Shown here piece by piece: positions 12,020 to 23,100 of a DNA stretch of 64,000 bases (the first letter of the stretch is position 1; each line of letters starts with the position of its first letter). The stretch is from contig NC_079881.1 in the NCBI RefSeq assembly GCF_029227915.1, positions 1,178,001-1,242,000 of the forward strand, in the 5' to 3' direction. Under the pieces are notes generated by a model that made no database searches, was not told where the DNA came from, and worked only from the letters and a program-made list of their open reading frames with translations. Source of the DNA: Hydractinia symbiolongicarpus. Its lineage: Eukaryota; Cnidaria; Hydrozoa; Anthoathecata; Hydractiniidae. A program made the translations under genes and the position numbers.

Positions 12020-13270
12020 AACCCGCGATTTCTCGTAAATCCCGGGCTTGGCTTGTATAGTCGAATGTATACAAAGAAAGTAACCTGTGAGTAAACCCAT
12101 TTCCAAAACGATTTTTTAAATTATCTTTTCACCACTAAAACGCATGAGACTTGTAGTTTTTAAAAATGTTTTCATTTTTGATGAGACGCTGAATAAAAGA
12201 AGTTTAATCGCCGGCAAACGAAAACCCGCCATTTCCCGTAAACCCCGGACTCGGCCCGTATAGTCAAAAGTATACAAAGAAAGTACCCAGGGATTAAACT
12301 CTTTTCCCGAGCGATTTTTTAAATTATTTTTCACCACTAAAACGCATGAGACTTGTAGTTTACAAAAATGTTTTCATTTTTGATGAGACGCTGAATAAAA
12401 GAAGTTTAATCGCCGGCAAACGAAAACCTGCGATTTCCCGTAAATCCTGGACTCGGCCCGTATAGTCAAAAGTATACAAAGAAAGTACCCTGGGAGTAAA
12501 CTCATTTCCCGAACGATTTTTTAAATTATTATTTCACCACTAAAGCCCATGAGACTTGTAGTTTTTAAAAATGTTTTCATTTTTGATGAGACGCTGAATA
12601 AAAGAAGTTTAATCGCCGGCAAACGAAAACCCGCGATTTCCAGTAAATCCCGGACTCGGCCCGTATAGTCGAATGTATACAAAGAAAGTAACCTGTGAGT
12701 AAACCCATTTCCAAAACGATTTTTTAAATTATCTTTTCACCACTAAAACGCATGAGACTTGTAGTTTTTAAAAATGTTTTCATTTTTGATGAGACGCTGA
12801 ATAAAAGAAGTTTAATCGCCGGCAAACGAAAACCCGCCATTTCCCGTAAACCCCGGACTCGGCCCGTATAGTCAAAAGTATACAAAGAAAGTACCCAGGG
12901 ATTAAACTCTTTTCCCGAGCGATTTTTTAAATTATTTTTCACCACTAAAACGCATGAGACTTGTAGTTTACAAAAATGTTTTCATTTTTGATGAGACGCT
13001 GAATAAAAGAAGTTTAATCGCCGGCAAACGAAAACCTGCGATTTCCCGTAAATCCTGGACTCGGCCCGTATAGTCAAAAGTATACAAAGAAAGTACCCTG
13101 GGAGTAAACTCATTTCCCGAACGATTTTTTAAATTATTATTTCACCACTAAAGCCCATGAGACTTGTAGTTTTCAAAAATGTTTTCATTTTTGATGAGAC
13201 GCTGAATAAAAGAAGTTTAATCGCCGGCAAACGAAAACCCGCGATTTCCAGTAAATCCCGGACTCGGCCC
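12020..13270 (+). repeat. HOR block, 3-mer, 608-bp period, two copies
   Basis: About 12020-12627 repeats as 12628-13235 with private forms AACCTGTGAGTAAACCC, CAGGGATTAAACTC, TTTTCCCGAGCG and a TTTACAAAAATG start. The monomer at 12549 is a hybrid: its 5' half matches 13157 (CGATTTCCAGTAAATC) and its 3' half matches 11941. Confidence 0.8.
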
Positions 13271-13359
13271 GTATTGTCAAAAGTATACAAAGAAGGTAAC
13301 CAGGGAGTAAACTCATTTCCTGAACGATTTTTTAAATTATTTTTTCACCACTAAAACGC
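13157..13359 (+). repeat. Reference monomer, subtype A (203 bp)
   Basis: A full-length copy used here to describe the unit. Landmarks: ATGAGACTTGTAG start, 22-bp dyad at 13173-13194, subtype-defining GCTGAATAAAAGAAG at 13201-13215, GCCGGC at 13223-13228, CCCGCGA core, GGACTCGGCCCGTA (subtype A), GTATAC, GGGAGTAAACTCATTTCC, then the T-tract segment leading into the next copy. Subtype A is the commonest form in both arms. With a period of 203 (3 x 67 + 2) the reading frame shifts in every copy. Confidence 0.9.
13173..13194. other. 22-bp dyad within the monomer (example copy)
   Basis: Arms TCAAAAATG (13173-13181) and CATTTTTGA (13186-13194) are perfect reverse complements around a TTTT loop. 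The same dyad is present, with an occasional one-base change in the left arm (TAAAAATG, CAGAAATG or ACAAAAATG), in nearly all monomers of both arms. Short dyads are a known feature of many centromeric satellites that lack a CENP-B box; a role here is inference. Confidence 0.75.
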
Positions 13360-14778
13360 ATGACACTTGTAGTTTTCAGAAATGTTTTCATTTTTGATGA
13401 GACGCTGAATAAAAAAAGTTTAATCGCCGGCAAACGAAAACCCGCGATTTCCCGTAAATCCCGGGCTTGGCTTGTATAGTCGAATGTATACAAAGAAAGT
13501 ACCCTGTGAGTAAACTCATTTCCAAAACGATTTTTTAAATTATCTTTTCACCACTAAAACGCATGAGACTTGTAGTTTTTAAAAATGTTTTCATTTTTGA
13601 TGAGACGCTGAATAAAAGAAGTTTAATCGCCGGCAAACGAAAACCCGCCATTTCCCGTAAACCCCGGACTCGGCCCGTATAGTCAAAAGTATACAAAGAA
13701 AGTACCCAGGGAGTAAACTCTTTTCCCGAGCGATTTTTTAAATTAGTTTTCACCACTAAAACGCATGAGACTTGTAGTTTACAAAAATGTTTTCATTTTT
13801 GATGAGACGCTGAATAAAAGAAGTTTAATCGCCGGCAAACAAAAACCTGCGATTTCCCGTAAATTCTGGACTCGGCCCGTATAGTCAAAAGTATACAAAG
13901 AAAGTACCCTGGGAGTAAACTCATTTCCCGAACGATTTTTTAAATTATTATTTCACCACTAAAGCCCATGAGACTTGTAGTTTTTAAAAATGTTTTCATT
14001 TTTGATGAGACGCTGAATAAAAGAAGTTTAATCGCCGGCAAACGAAAACCCGCGATTTCCCGTAAATCCCGGACTCGGCCCGTATAGTCAAAAGTATAAA
14101 AAGAAGGTAACCAGGGAGTAAACTCATTTCCCGAACGATTTTTTAAATTATTTTTTCACCACTAAAACGCATGACACTTGTAGTTTTCAGAAATGTTTTC
14201 ATTTTTGATGAGACGCTGAATAAAAAAAGTTTAATCGCCGGCAAACGAAAACCCTTGATTTCCCGTAAATCCTGGGCTTGGCTTGTATAGTCGAATGTAT
14301 ACAAAGAAAGTACCCTGTGAGTAAACTCATTTCCAAAACGATTTTTTAAATTATCTTTTGACCACTAAAACGCATGAGACTTGTAGTTTTTAAAAATGTT
14401 TTCATTTTTGATGAGACGCTGAATAAAAGAAGTTTAATCGCCGGCAAACGAAAACCCGCCATTTCCCGTAAACCCCGGACTCGGCCCGTATAGTCAAAAG
14501 TATACAAAGAAAGTACCCAGGAAGTAAACTCTTTTCCCGAGCGATTTTTTAAATTATTTTTCACCACTAAAACGCATGAGACTTGTAGTTTACAAAAATG
14601 TTTTCGTTTTTGATGAGACGCTGAATAAAAGAAGTTTAATCGCCGGCAAACGAAAACCTGCGATTTCCCGTAAATCCTGGACTCGGCCCGTATAGTCAAA
14701 AGTATACAAAGAAAGTACCCTGGGAGTAAACTCATTTTCCGAACGATTTTTTAAATTATTATTTCACCACTAAAGCCC

Positions 14779-17700
14779 ATGAGACTTGTAGTTTTTAAAA
14801 ATGCTTTCATTTTTGATGAGACGCTGAATAAAAGAAGTTTAATCGCCGGCAAACGAAAACCCGCGATTTCCCGTAAATCCCGGACTCGGCCCGTATAGTC
14901 AAAAGTATACAAAGAAGGTAACCAGGGAGTAAACTCATTTCCCGAACGATTTTTTAAATTATTTTTTCACCACTAAAACGCATAACACTTGTACTTTTTA
15001 GAAATGTTTTCATTTTTGATGAGACGCTTAATGAAAGTGGTTTAATCGCCAGCAAACGAAAACCCGCGATTTCCCGTAAATCCCGGGCTTGGCTTGTATA
15101 GTCGAATGTATACAAAGAAAGTAACCGGTGAGTAAACCCATTTCCAAAACGATTTTTTAAATTATCTTTTCACCACTAAAACGCATGAGACTTGTAGTTT
15201 TCAAAAATGTTTTCATTTTTGATGAGACGCTGAATAAAAGGAGTTTAATTGCCGGCAAACGAAAACCCGCCATTTTCCGTAAACCCCGGATTCGCCCCGT
15301 ATAGCCAAAAGTATACAAAGGAAGTACCCAGGGAGTAAACTCATTTCCCGAACGATTTTTTAAATTATTATTTCACCACTAAAGCCCATGAGACTTGTAG
15401 TTTTTAAAAATGTTTTCATTTTTGATGAGACGCTGAATAAAAGAAGTTTAATCGCCGGCAAACGAAAACCCGCGATTTCCCGTAAATCCCGGACTCGGCC
15501 CGTATAGTCAAAAGTATACAAAGAAGGTAACCAGGGAGTAAACTCATTTCCCGAACGATTTTTTAAATTATTTTTTCATCACTAAAACGCATGAGACTTG
15601 TAGTTTTCAGAAATGTTTTCATTTTTGATGAGACGCTGAATAAAAGGAGTTTAATTGCCGGCAAACGAAAACCCGCCATTTTCCGTAAACCCCGGACTCG
15701 GCCCGTATAGCCAAAAGTATACAAAGGAAGTACCCAGGGAGTAAACTCATTTCCCGAACGATTTTTTAAATTATTTTTTCAGCACTAAAGCACATGAGAC
15801 TTGTAGTTTTTAAAAATGTTTTCATTTTTGATGAGACGCTGAATAAAAGAAGTTTAATCGCCGGCAAACGAAAACCCGCCATTTCCCGTAAACCCTGGAC
15901 TCGGCCCGTATAGTCAAAAGTATACAAAGAAAGTACCCAGGGAGTAAACTCATTTCCCGAACGATTTTTTAAATTATTATTTCACCACTAAAGCCCACGA
16001 GACTTGTAGTTTTTAAAAATGTTTTCATTTTTGATGAGACGCTGAATAAAAGAAGTTTAATCGCCGGCAAACGAAAACCCGCGATTTCCCGTAAATCCCG
16101 GACTCGGCCCGTATAGTCAAAAGTATACAAAGGAAGTACCCAGGGAGTAAACTCATTTCCCGAACGATTTTTTAAATTACTTTTTCATCACTAAAACGCA
16201 TGAGACTTGTAGTTTTCAGAAATGTTTTCATTTTTGATGAGACGCTTAATGAAAGTGGTTTAATCGCCGGCAAACGAAAACCCGCGATTTCCCGTAAATC
16301 CCGGGCTTGGCCCGTGTAGTCGAATGTATACAAAGAAAGTACCCTGTGAGTAAACTCATTTCCAAAACGATTTTTTAAATTATCTTTTCACCACTAAAAC
16401 GCATGAGACTTGTAGTTTTCAAAAATGTTTTCATTTTTGATGAGACGCTGAATAAAAGGAGATTAATTGCCGGCAAACGAAAACCCGCCATTTTCCGTAA
16501 ACCCCGGACTCGGCCCGCATAGCCAAAAGTATACAAAGGAAGTACCCAGGGAGTAAACTCATTTCCCGAACGATTTTTTAAATTATTTTTTCAGCACTAA
16601 AGCACATGAGACTTGTAGTTTTTAAAAATGTTTTCATTTTTGATGAGACGCTGAATAAAAGAAGTTTAATCGCCGGCAAACGAAAACCCGCGACTTCCCG
16701 TAAATCCCCGACTCGGCCCGTATAGTCAAAAGTATACAAAGGAAGTACCCAGGGAGTAAACTCATTTCCAAAACGATTTTTTAAATTATCTTTTCACCAC
16801 TAAAACGCATGAGACTTGTAGTTTTCATAAATGTTTTCATTTCTGGTGAGACGCTGAATAAAAGAAGTTTAATCGCCGGCAAACGAAAACCCGCCATTTC
16901 CCGTAAACCCTGGACTCGACCCGTATAGTCAAAAGTATACAAAGAAAGTACCCAGGGAGTAAACTCATTTCCCGAACGATTTTTTAAATTATTATTTCAC
17001 CACTAAAGCCCACGAGACTTGTAGTTTTTAAAAATGTTTTCATTTTTGATGAGACGCTGAATAAAAGAAGTTTAATCGCCGGCAAACGAAAACCCGCGAT
17101 TTCCCGTAAATCCCGGACTCGGCCCGTATAGTCAAAAGTATACAAAGAAGGTAACTAGGGAGTAAACTCATTTCCCGAACGATTTTTTAAATTATTTTTT
17201 CACCACTAAAACGCATAACACTTGTACTTTTTAGAAATGTTTTCATTTTTGATGAGACGCTTAATGAAAGTGGTTTAATAGCCGGCAAACGAAAACCCGC
17301 GATTTCCCGTAAATCCCGGGCTTGGCTTGTATAGTCGAATGTATACAAAGAAAGTAACCGGTGAGTAAACCCATTTCCAAAACGATTTTTTAAATGATCT
17401 TTTCACCACTAAAACGCATGAGACTTGTAGTTTTCAAAAATGTTTTCATTTTTGATGAGACGCTGAATAAAAGGAGTTTAATTGCCGGCAAACGAAAACC
17501 CGCCATTTTCCGTAAACCCCGGATTCGGCCCGTATAGCCAAAAGTATACAAAGGAAGTACCCAGGGAGTAAACTCATTTCCCGAACGATTTTTTAAATTA
17601 TTATTTCACCACTAAAGCCCATGAGACTTGTAGTTTTTAAAAATGTTTTCATTTTTGATGAGACGCTGAATAAAAGAAGTTTAATCGCCGGCAAACGAAA

Positions 17701-17823
17701 ACCCGCGATTTCCCGTAAATCCCGGACTTGGCCCGTATAGTCAAAAGTATACAAAGAAGGTAACCAGGGAGTAAACTCATTTCCCGAACGATTTTTTAAA
17801 TTATTTTTTCATCACTAAAACGC
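14779..17823 (+). repeat. Diverged HOR region, 11-mer offset 2233 bp
   Basis: 14779 to about 15590 matches 17012 to about 17823 at offset 2233, with private forms GCATAACACTTGTAC, AACCGGTGAGTAAACCC, AAAAGGAGTTTAATTGCC and CCGTATAGCC. Between them lie copies with the AGCACTAAAGCACATGAG start at 15794 and 16606, themselves 812 bp apart, so a 4-monomer step is nested inside the longer period. Confidence 0.7.
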
Positions 17824-18930
17824 ATGAGACTTGTAGTTTTCAGAAATGTTTTCATTTTTGATGAGACGCTTAATGAAAGTGGTTTAATCGCCGGCAAACG
17901 AAAACCCGCGATTTCCCGTAAATCCCGGGCTTGGCCCGTGTAGTCGAATGTATACAAAGAAAGTACCCTGTGAGTAAACTCATTTCCAAAACGATTTTTT
18001 AAATTATCTTTTCACCACTAAAACGCATGAGACTTGTAGTTTTCAAAAATGTTTTCATTTTTGATGAGACGCTAAATAAAAGGAGTTTAATTGCCGGCAA
18101 ACGAAAACCCGCCATTTTCCGTAAACCCCGGACTCGGCCCGTATAGCCAAAAGTATACAAAGGAAGTACCCAGGGAGTAAACTCATTTCCCGAACGATTT
18201 TTAAAATTATTTTTTCAGCACTAAAGCACATGAGACTTGTAGTTTTTAAAAATGTTTTCATTTTTGATGAGACGCTGAATAAAAGAAGTTTAATCGCCGG
18301 CAAACGAAAACCCGCGACTTCCCGTAAATCCCCGACTCGGCCCGTATAGTCAAAAGTATACAAAGGAAGTACCCAGGGAGTAAACTCATTTCCAAAACGA
18401 TTTTTTAAATTATCTTTTCACCACTAAAACGCATGAGACTTGTAGTTTTCAAAAATGTTTTCATTTCTGATGAGACGCTGAATAAAAGAAGTTTAATCGC
18501 CGGCAAACGAAAACCCGCCATTTCCCGTAAACCCTGGACTCGGCCCGTATACTCAAAAGTATACAAAGAAAGTACCCAGGGAGTAAACTCATTTCCCGAA
18601 CGATTTTTTAAATTATTATTTCACCACTAAAGCCCACGAGACTTGTAGTTTTTAAAAATGTTTTCATTTTTGATGAGACGCTGAATAAAAGAAGTTTAAT
18701 CGCCGGCAAACGAAAACCCGCGATTTCCCGTAAATCCCGGACTCGGCCCGTATAGTCAAAAGTATACAAAGAAGGTAACCAGGGAGTAAACTCATTTCCC
18801 GAACGATTTTTTAAATTATTTTTTAACCACTAAAACGCATAACACTTGTACTTTTTAGAAATGTTTTCATTTTTGATGAGACGCTTAATGAAAGTGGTTT
18901 AATCGCCGGCAAACGAAAACCCGCGATTTC
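16200..18930 (+). repeat. HOR block, 8-mer, 1624-bp period
   Basis: Monomers at 16200, 16606, 16809 and 17215 recur at 17824, 18230, 18433 and 18839. Private markers are CCCGTGTAGTCG, AGCACTAAAGCACATG, CATTTCTGGTGAG/CATTTCTGATGAG, AAAGCCCACGAG and ATAACACTTGTAC. The match ends near 18930, where the second copy switches to the CGTACATCCCGGGCTTGGCC form. Confidence 0.78.
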
Positions 18931-20270
18931 CCGTACATCCCGGGCTTGGCCCGTATAGTCGAATGTATACAAAGAAAGTACCCAGGGAGTAAACTCATTT
19001 CCCGAAGATTTTTTAAATTATTATTTAACCACTAAAAACCCATGAGAATTGTAGTTTTTAAAAATGTTTTTATTTTTGATGAGACGCTGTATAAAAGAAG
19101 TTTAATCGCCGGGAAACGAAAACCCGCGACTTCCCGTAAATTTCCGACTCGGCCCGTATATTCAAAAGTATACAAAGAAAGTACCCAGGGAGTAAACTCA
19201 TTTCCCGAACGATTTTTTAAATTATTATTTCACCACTAAAGCCCATGAGACTTGTAGTTTTCAGAAATGTTTTCGTTTTTGATGAGACGCTGAATAAAAA
19301 AAGTTTAATCGCCGGCAAACGAAAACCCGCCATTTCCCGTAAATCCCGGGCTTGGCTTGTATAGTCGAATGTATACAAAGAAAGTACCCTGTGAGTAAAC
19401 TCATTTCCAAAACGATTTTTTAAATTATCTTTTCACCACTAAAACGCATGAGACTTGTAGTTTTCAAAAATGTTTTCATTTTTGATGAGACGCTGAATAA
19501 AAAAAGTTTAATCGCCGGCAAACGAAAACCCGCCATTTCCCGTAAACCCCGGACTCGGCCCGTATAGTCAAAAGTATACAAACAAAGTACCCAGGGAGTA
19601 AACTCTTTTCCCGAGCGATTTTTTAAATTATTTTTTCACCACTAAAACGCATGAGACTTGTAGTTTTTAAAAATGTTTTCATTTTTGATGAGACGCTGAA
19701 TAAAAGAAGTTTAATCGCCGGCAAACGAAAACCCGCGACTTCCCGTAAATCTCAGACTCGGCCCGTATATTCAAAAGTATACAAAGAAAGTACCCAGGGA
19801 GTAAAATCATTTCCCGAACGATTTTTTAAATTATTATTTCACAACTAAAGCTCATGAGACTTGTAGTATTAAAAAATGTTTTCATTTTTGATGAAACGCT
19901 GAATAAAAGAAGTTTAATCGCCGGCAAACGAAAACCCGCGATTTCCCGTACATCCCGGGCTTGGCCCGTATAGTCGAATGTATACAAAGAAAGTACCCAG
20001 GGAGTAAACTCATTTCCCGAAAGATTTTTTAAATTATTATTTAACCACTAAAAACGCATGAGAATTGTAGTTTTTAAAAATGTTTTTATTTTTGATGAGA
20101 CGCTGTATAAAAGAAGTTTAATCGCCGGGAAACGAAAACCCGCGACTTCCCGTAAATTTCCGACTCGGGCCGTATATTCAAAAGTATACAAAGAAAGTAC
20201 CCAGGGAGTAAACTCATTTCCCGAACGATTTTTTAAATTATTATTTCACCACCAAAGCCCATGAGACTTG
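18930..20270 (+). repeat. HOR block, 5-mer, 1016-bp period
   Basis: The monomers at 19042 and 20058 share a rare set of changes (ATGAGAATTG, TTTTTATTTTTG, GCTGTATAAAAG, GCCGGGAAACG, CGTATATTC) and lie 1016 bp apart. The monomers just upstream of each also match. Between them are subtype A and AAAAAAAG-type copies. The copy at 20058 also has a CACCACCAAAGCC 3' edge. Confidence 0.7.
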
Positions 20271-23100
20271 TAGTATTCAAAAATGTTTTCATTTTTGATG
20301 AGACGCTGAATAAAAGAATTTTAATCGCCGGCAAACGAAAACCCGCGATTTCCCGTAAATCCTGGATTCGGCCCGTATAGTCAAAAGTATAAAAAGAAGG
20401 TACCCAGGGAGTAAACTCATTTCCCGAACGATTTTTTAAATTATTTTTTCACCACTAAAACGCATGAGACTTGTAGTTTTCAGAAATGTTATCATTTTTG
20501 ATTAGACGCTTAGTAAAAGTGGTTTAATCGCCGGCAAACGAAAACCCGCGATTTCCCGTAAATCCCGGGCTTGGCTTGTATAGTCGAATGTATACAAAGA
20601 AAGTAACCTGTGAGTAAACCCATTTCCAAAACGATTTTTTAAATTATCTTTTCACCACTAAAACGCATGAGCTTGTAGTTTTCAAAAATGTTTTCATTTT
20701 TGATGAGACGCTGAATAAAAGAAGTTTAATCGCCGGCAAACGAAAACCCGCCATTTCTCGTAAACCCCGGACTCGGCCCGTATAGTCAAAAGTATACAAA
20801 GAAAGTACCCAGGGAGTAAACTCTTTTCCCGAATGATTTTTAAAATTATTTTTTCACCACTAAAACGCATGAGACTTGTAGTTTACAAAAATGTTTTCAT
20901 TTTTGATAAGACGCTGAATAAAAGAAGTTTAATCGCCGGCAAACAAAAACCTGCGATTTCCCGTAAATCCTGGACTCGGCCCGTATGGTCAAAAGTATAC
21001 AAAGAAAGTACCCTGGGAGTAAACTCATTTCCCGAACGATTTTTTAAATTATTAATTCACCACTAAAGCCCATGAGACTTGTAGTTTTTAAAAATGTTTT
21101 CATTTTTGATGAGACGCTGAATAAAAGAAGTTTAATCGCCGGCAAACGAAAACCCGCGACTTCCCGTAAATCCCCGACTCGGCCCGTATAGTAAAAAGTA
21201 TACAAAGAAAGTACCCAGGGAGTAAATTCATTTCCAAAACGATTTTTTAAATTATCTTTTCACCACTAAAACGCATGAGACTTGTAGTTTTCAAAAATGT
21301 TTTCATTTCTGATGAGACGCTGAATAAAAGAAGTTTAATCGCCGGCAAACGAAAACCCGCCATTTCCCGTAAACCCCGGACTCGGCCCGTATAGTCAAAA
21401 GTATACAAAGAAAGTACCCAGGGAGTAAACTCATTTCCTGAACGATTTTTTAAATTATTATTTCACCACTAAAGCCCACGAGACTTGTAGTTTTTAAAAA
21501 TGTTTTCATTTTTGATGAGACGCTGAATAAAAGAAGTTTAATCGCCGGCAAACAAAAACCCGCGATTTCCCGTAAATCCCGGACTCGGCCCGTATAGTCA
21601 AAAGTATACAAAGAAGGTAACCAGGGAGTAAACTCATTTCCTGAACGATTTTTTAAATTATTTTTTCACCACTAAAACGCATGACACTTGTAGTTTTTAG
21701 AAATGTTTTCATTTTTGATGAGACGCTTAATGAAAGTGGTTTAATCGCCGGCAAACGAAAACCCGCGATTTCCCGTAAATCCCGGGCTTGGCCCGTGTAG
21801 TCGAATGTATACAAAGAAAGTACCCTGTGAGTAAACTCATTTCCAAAACGATTTTTTTAATTATTATTTCACCACTAAAGCCCAAAAGACTTGTAGTTTT
21901 TAAAAATGTTTTCATTTTTGATGAGACGCTAAATAAAAGAAGTTTAATCGCCGGCAAACAAAAACCCGCGAATTCCCGTAAATCCCGGACTCGGCCCGTA
22001 TAGTCAAAAGTATACAAAGAAGGTAACCAGGGAGTAAACTCATTTCCCGAACGATTTTTTAAATTATTTTTTCACCACTAAAACGCATGACACTTGTAGT
22101 TTTTAGAAATGTTTTCATTTTTGATGAGATGCTTAATGAAAGTGGTTTAATCGCCGGCAAACGAAAACCTGCGATTTCCCGTAAATCCCGGGCTTGGCCC
22201 GTGTAGTCGAATGTATACAAAGAAAGTACCCTGTGAGTAAACTCATTTCCAAAACGATTTTTTAAATTATCTTTTCACCACTAAAACGCATGAGACTTGT
22301 AGTTTTCAAAAATGTTTTCATTTTTGATGAGACGCTGAATAAAAGGAGTTTAATTGCCGGCAAACGAAAACCCGCCATTTTCCGTAAACCCCGGACTCGG
22401 CCCGTATAGCCAAAAGTATACAAAGGAAGTACCCAGGGAGTAAACTCATTTCCCGAACGATTTTTTAAATTATTTTTTCAGCACTAAAGCACATGAGACT
22501 TGTAGTTTTTAAAAATGTTTTCATTTTTGATGAGACGCTGAATAAAAGAAGTTTAACCGCCGGCAAACAAAAACCCGCGACTTCCCGTAAATTCCCGACT
22601 CGGCCCGTATAGTCAAAAGTATACAAAGGAAGTACCCAGGGAGTAAACTCATTTCCAAAACGATTTTTTAAATTATCTTTTCACCACTAAAACGCATGAG
22701 ACTTGTAGTTTTCAAAAATGTTTTCATTTCTGATGAGACGCTGAATAAAAGAAGTTTAATCGCCGGCAAACGAAAACCCGCCATTTCCCGTAAATCCCGG
22801 ACTCGGCCCGTATAGTCAAAAGTATACAAAGAAGGTAACCAGGGAGTAAACTCATTTCCCGAACGATTTTTTAAATTATTTTTTCACGACTAAAACGCAT
22901 AACACTTGTACTTTTTAGAAATGTTTTCATTTTTGATGAGACGCTTAATGAAAGTGGTTTAATCGCCGGCAAACGAAAACCCGCGATTTCCCGTAAATCC
23001 CGGGCTTGGCTTGTATAGTCGAATGTATACAAAGAAAGTAACCGGTGAGTAAACCCATTTCCAAAACGATTTTTTAAATTATCTTTTCACCACTAAAACG
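20270..23100 (+). repeat. Mixed satellite segment without a clear short HOR
   Basis: About 14 monomers whose types are met elsewhere: the TTTACAAAAATG copy at 20871, the AAAGCCCACGAG copy at about 21477, the CCCGTGTAGTCG copies and the AGCACTAAAGCACATGAG copy at 22493 (4263 bp, 21 monomers, after 18230). The copy with CCCAAAAGACTTG near 21883 is private. I found no gene or insert. Confidence 0.7.

Larger units (their letters stand above)
7486..12622 (+). repeat. HOR block, 14-mer, 2832-bp period
   Basis: 7486 to about 9790 matches 10318 to about 12622 at offset 2832, with private forms ACTAAAAACCCATG, GTATATTCAAAAGAATAC, TTATTAAAAAATTTTTC, AAATTCCGCG, CACCACCAAAACG and CAGGGATTAAACTC. Just upstream of the second copy, 9795-10355 instead matches 6760-7320 at offset 3035 (15 monomers). 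The change of offset falls inside the hybrid monomer at 10318, so one monomer was lost there. Confidence 0.85.
13157..14980 (+). repeat. HOR block, 4-mer, 811-bp period, two copies plus a partial third
   Basis: Monomer starts 13157, 13360, 13563 and 13765 correspond to 13968, 14171, 14374 and 14576, all at offset 811. Shared markers are ATGACACTTG, GAATAAAAAAAGTTT, GGGCTTGGCTTGTATAG, CTCTTTTCCCGAGCG and TTTACAAAAATG. A third unit starts at 14779 and then changes to the ATAACACTTGTAC form. Confidence 0.82.

Noticed and set aside
13223-13228. GCCGGC, GTATAC, CCCGGG and TTTAAA as regulatory operators
   Set aside because: They are short palindromes repeated because the monomer repeats. They are useful as restriction-site ladders but give no evidence of regulation.
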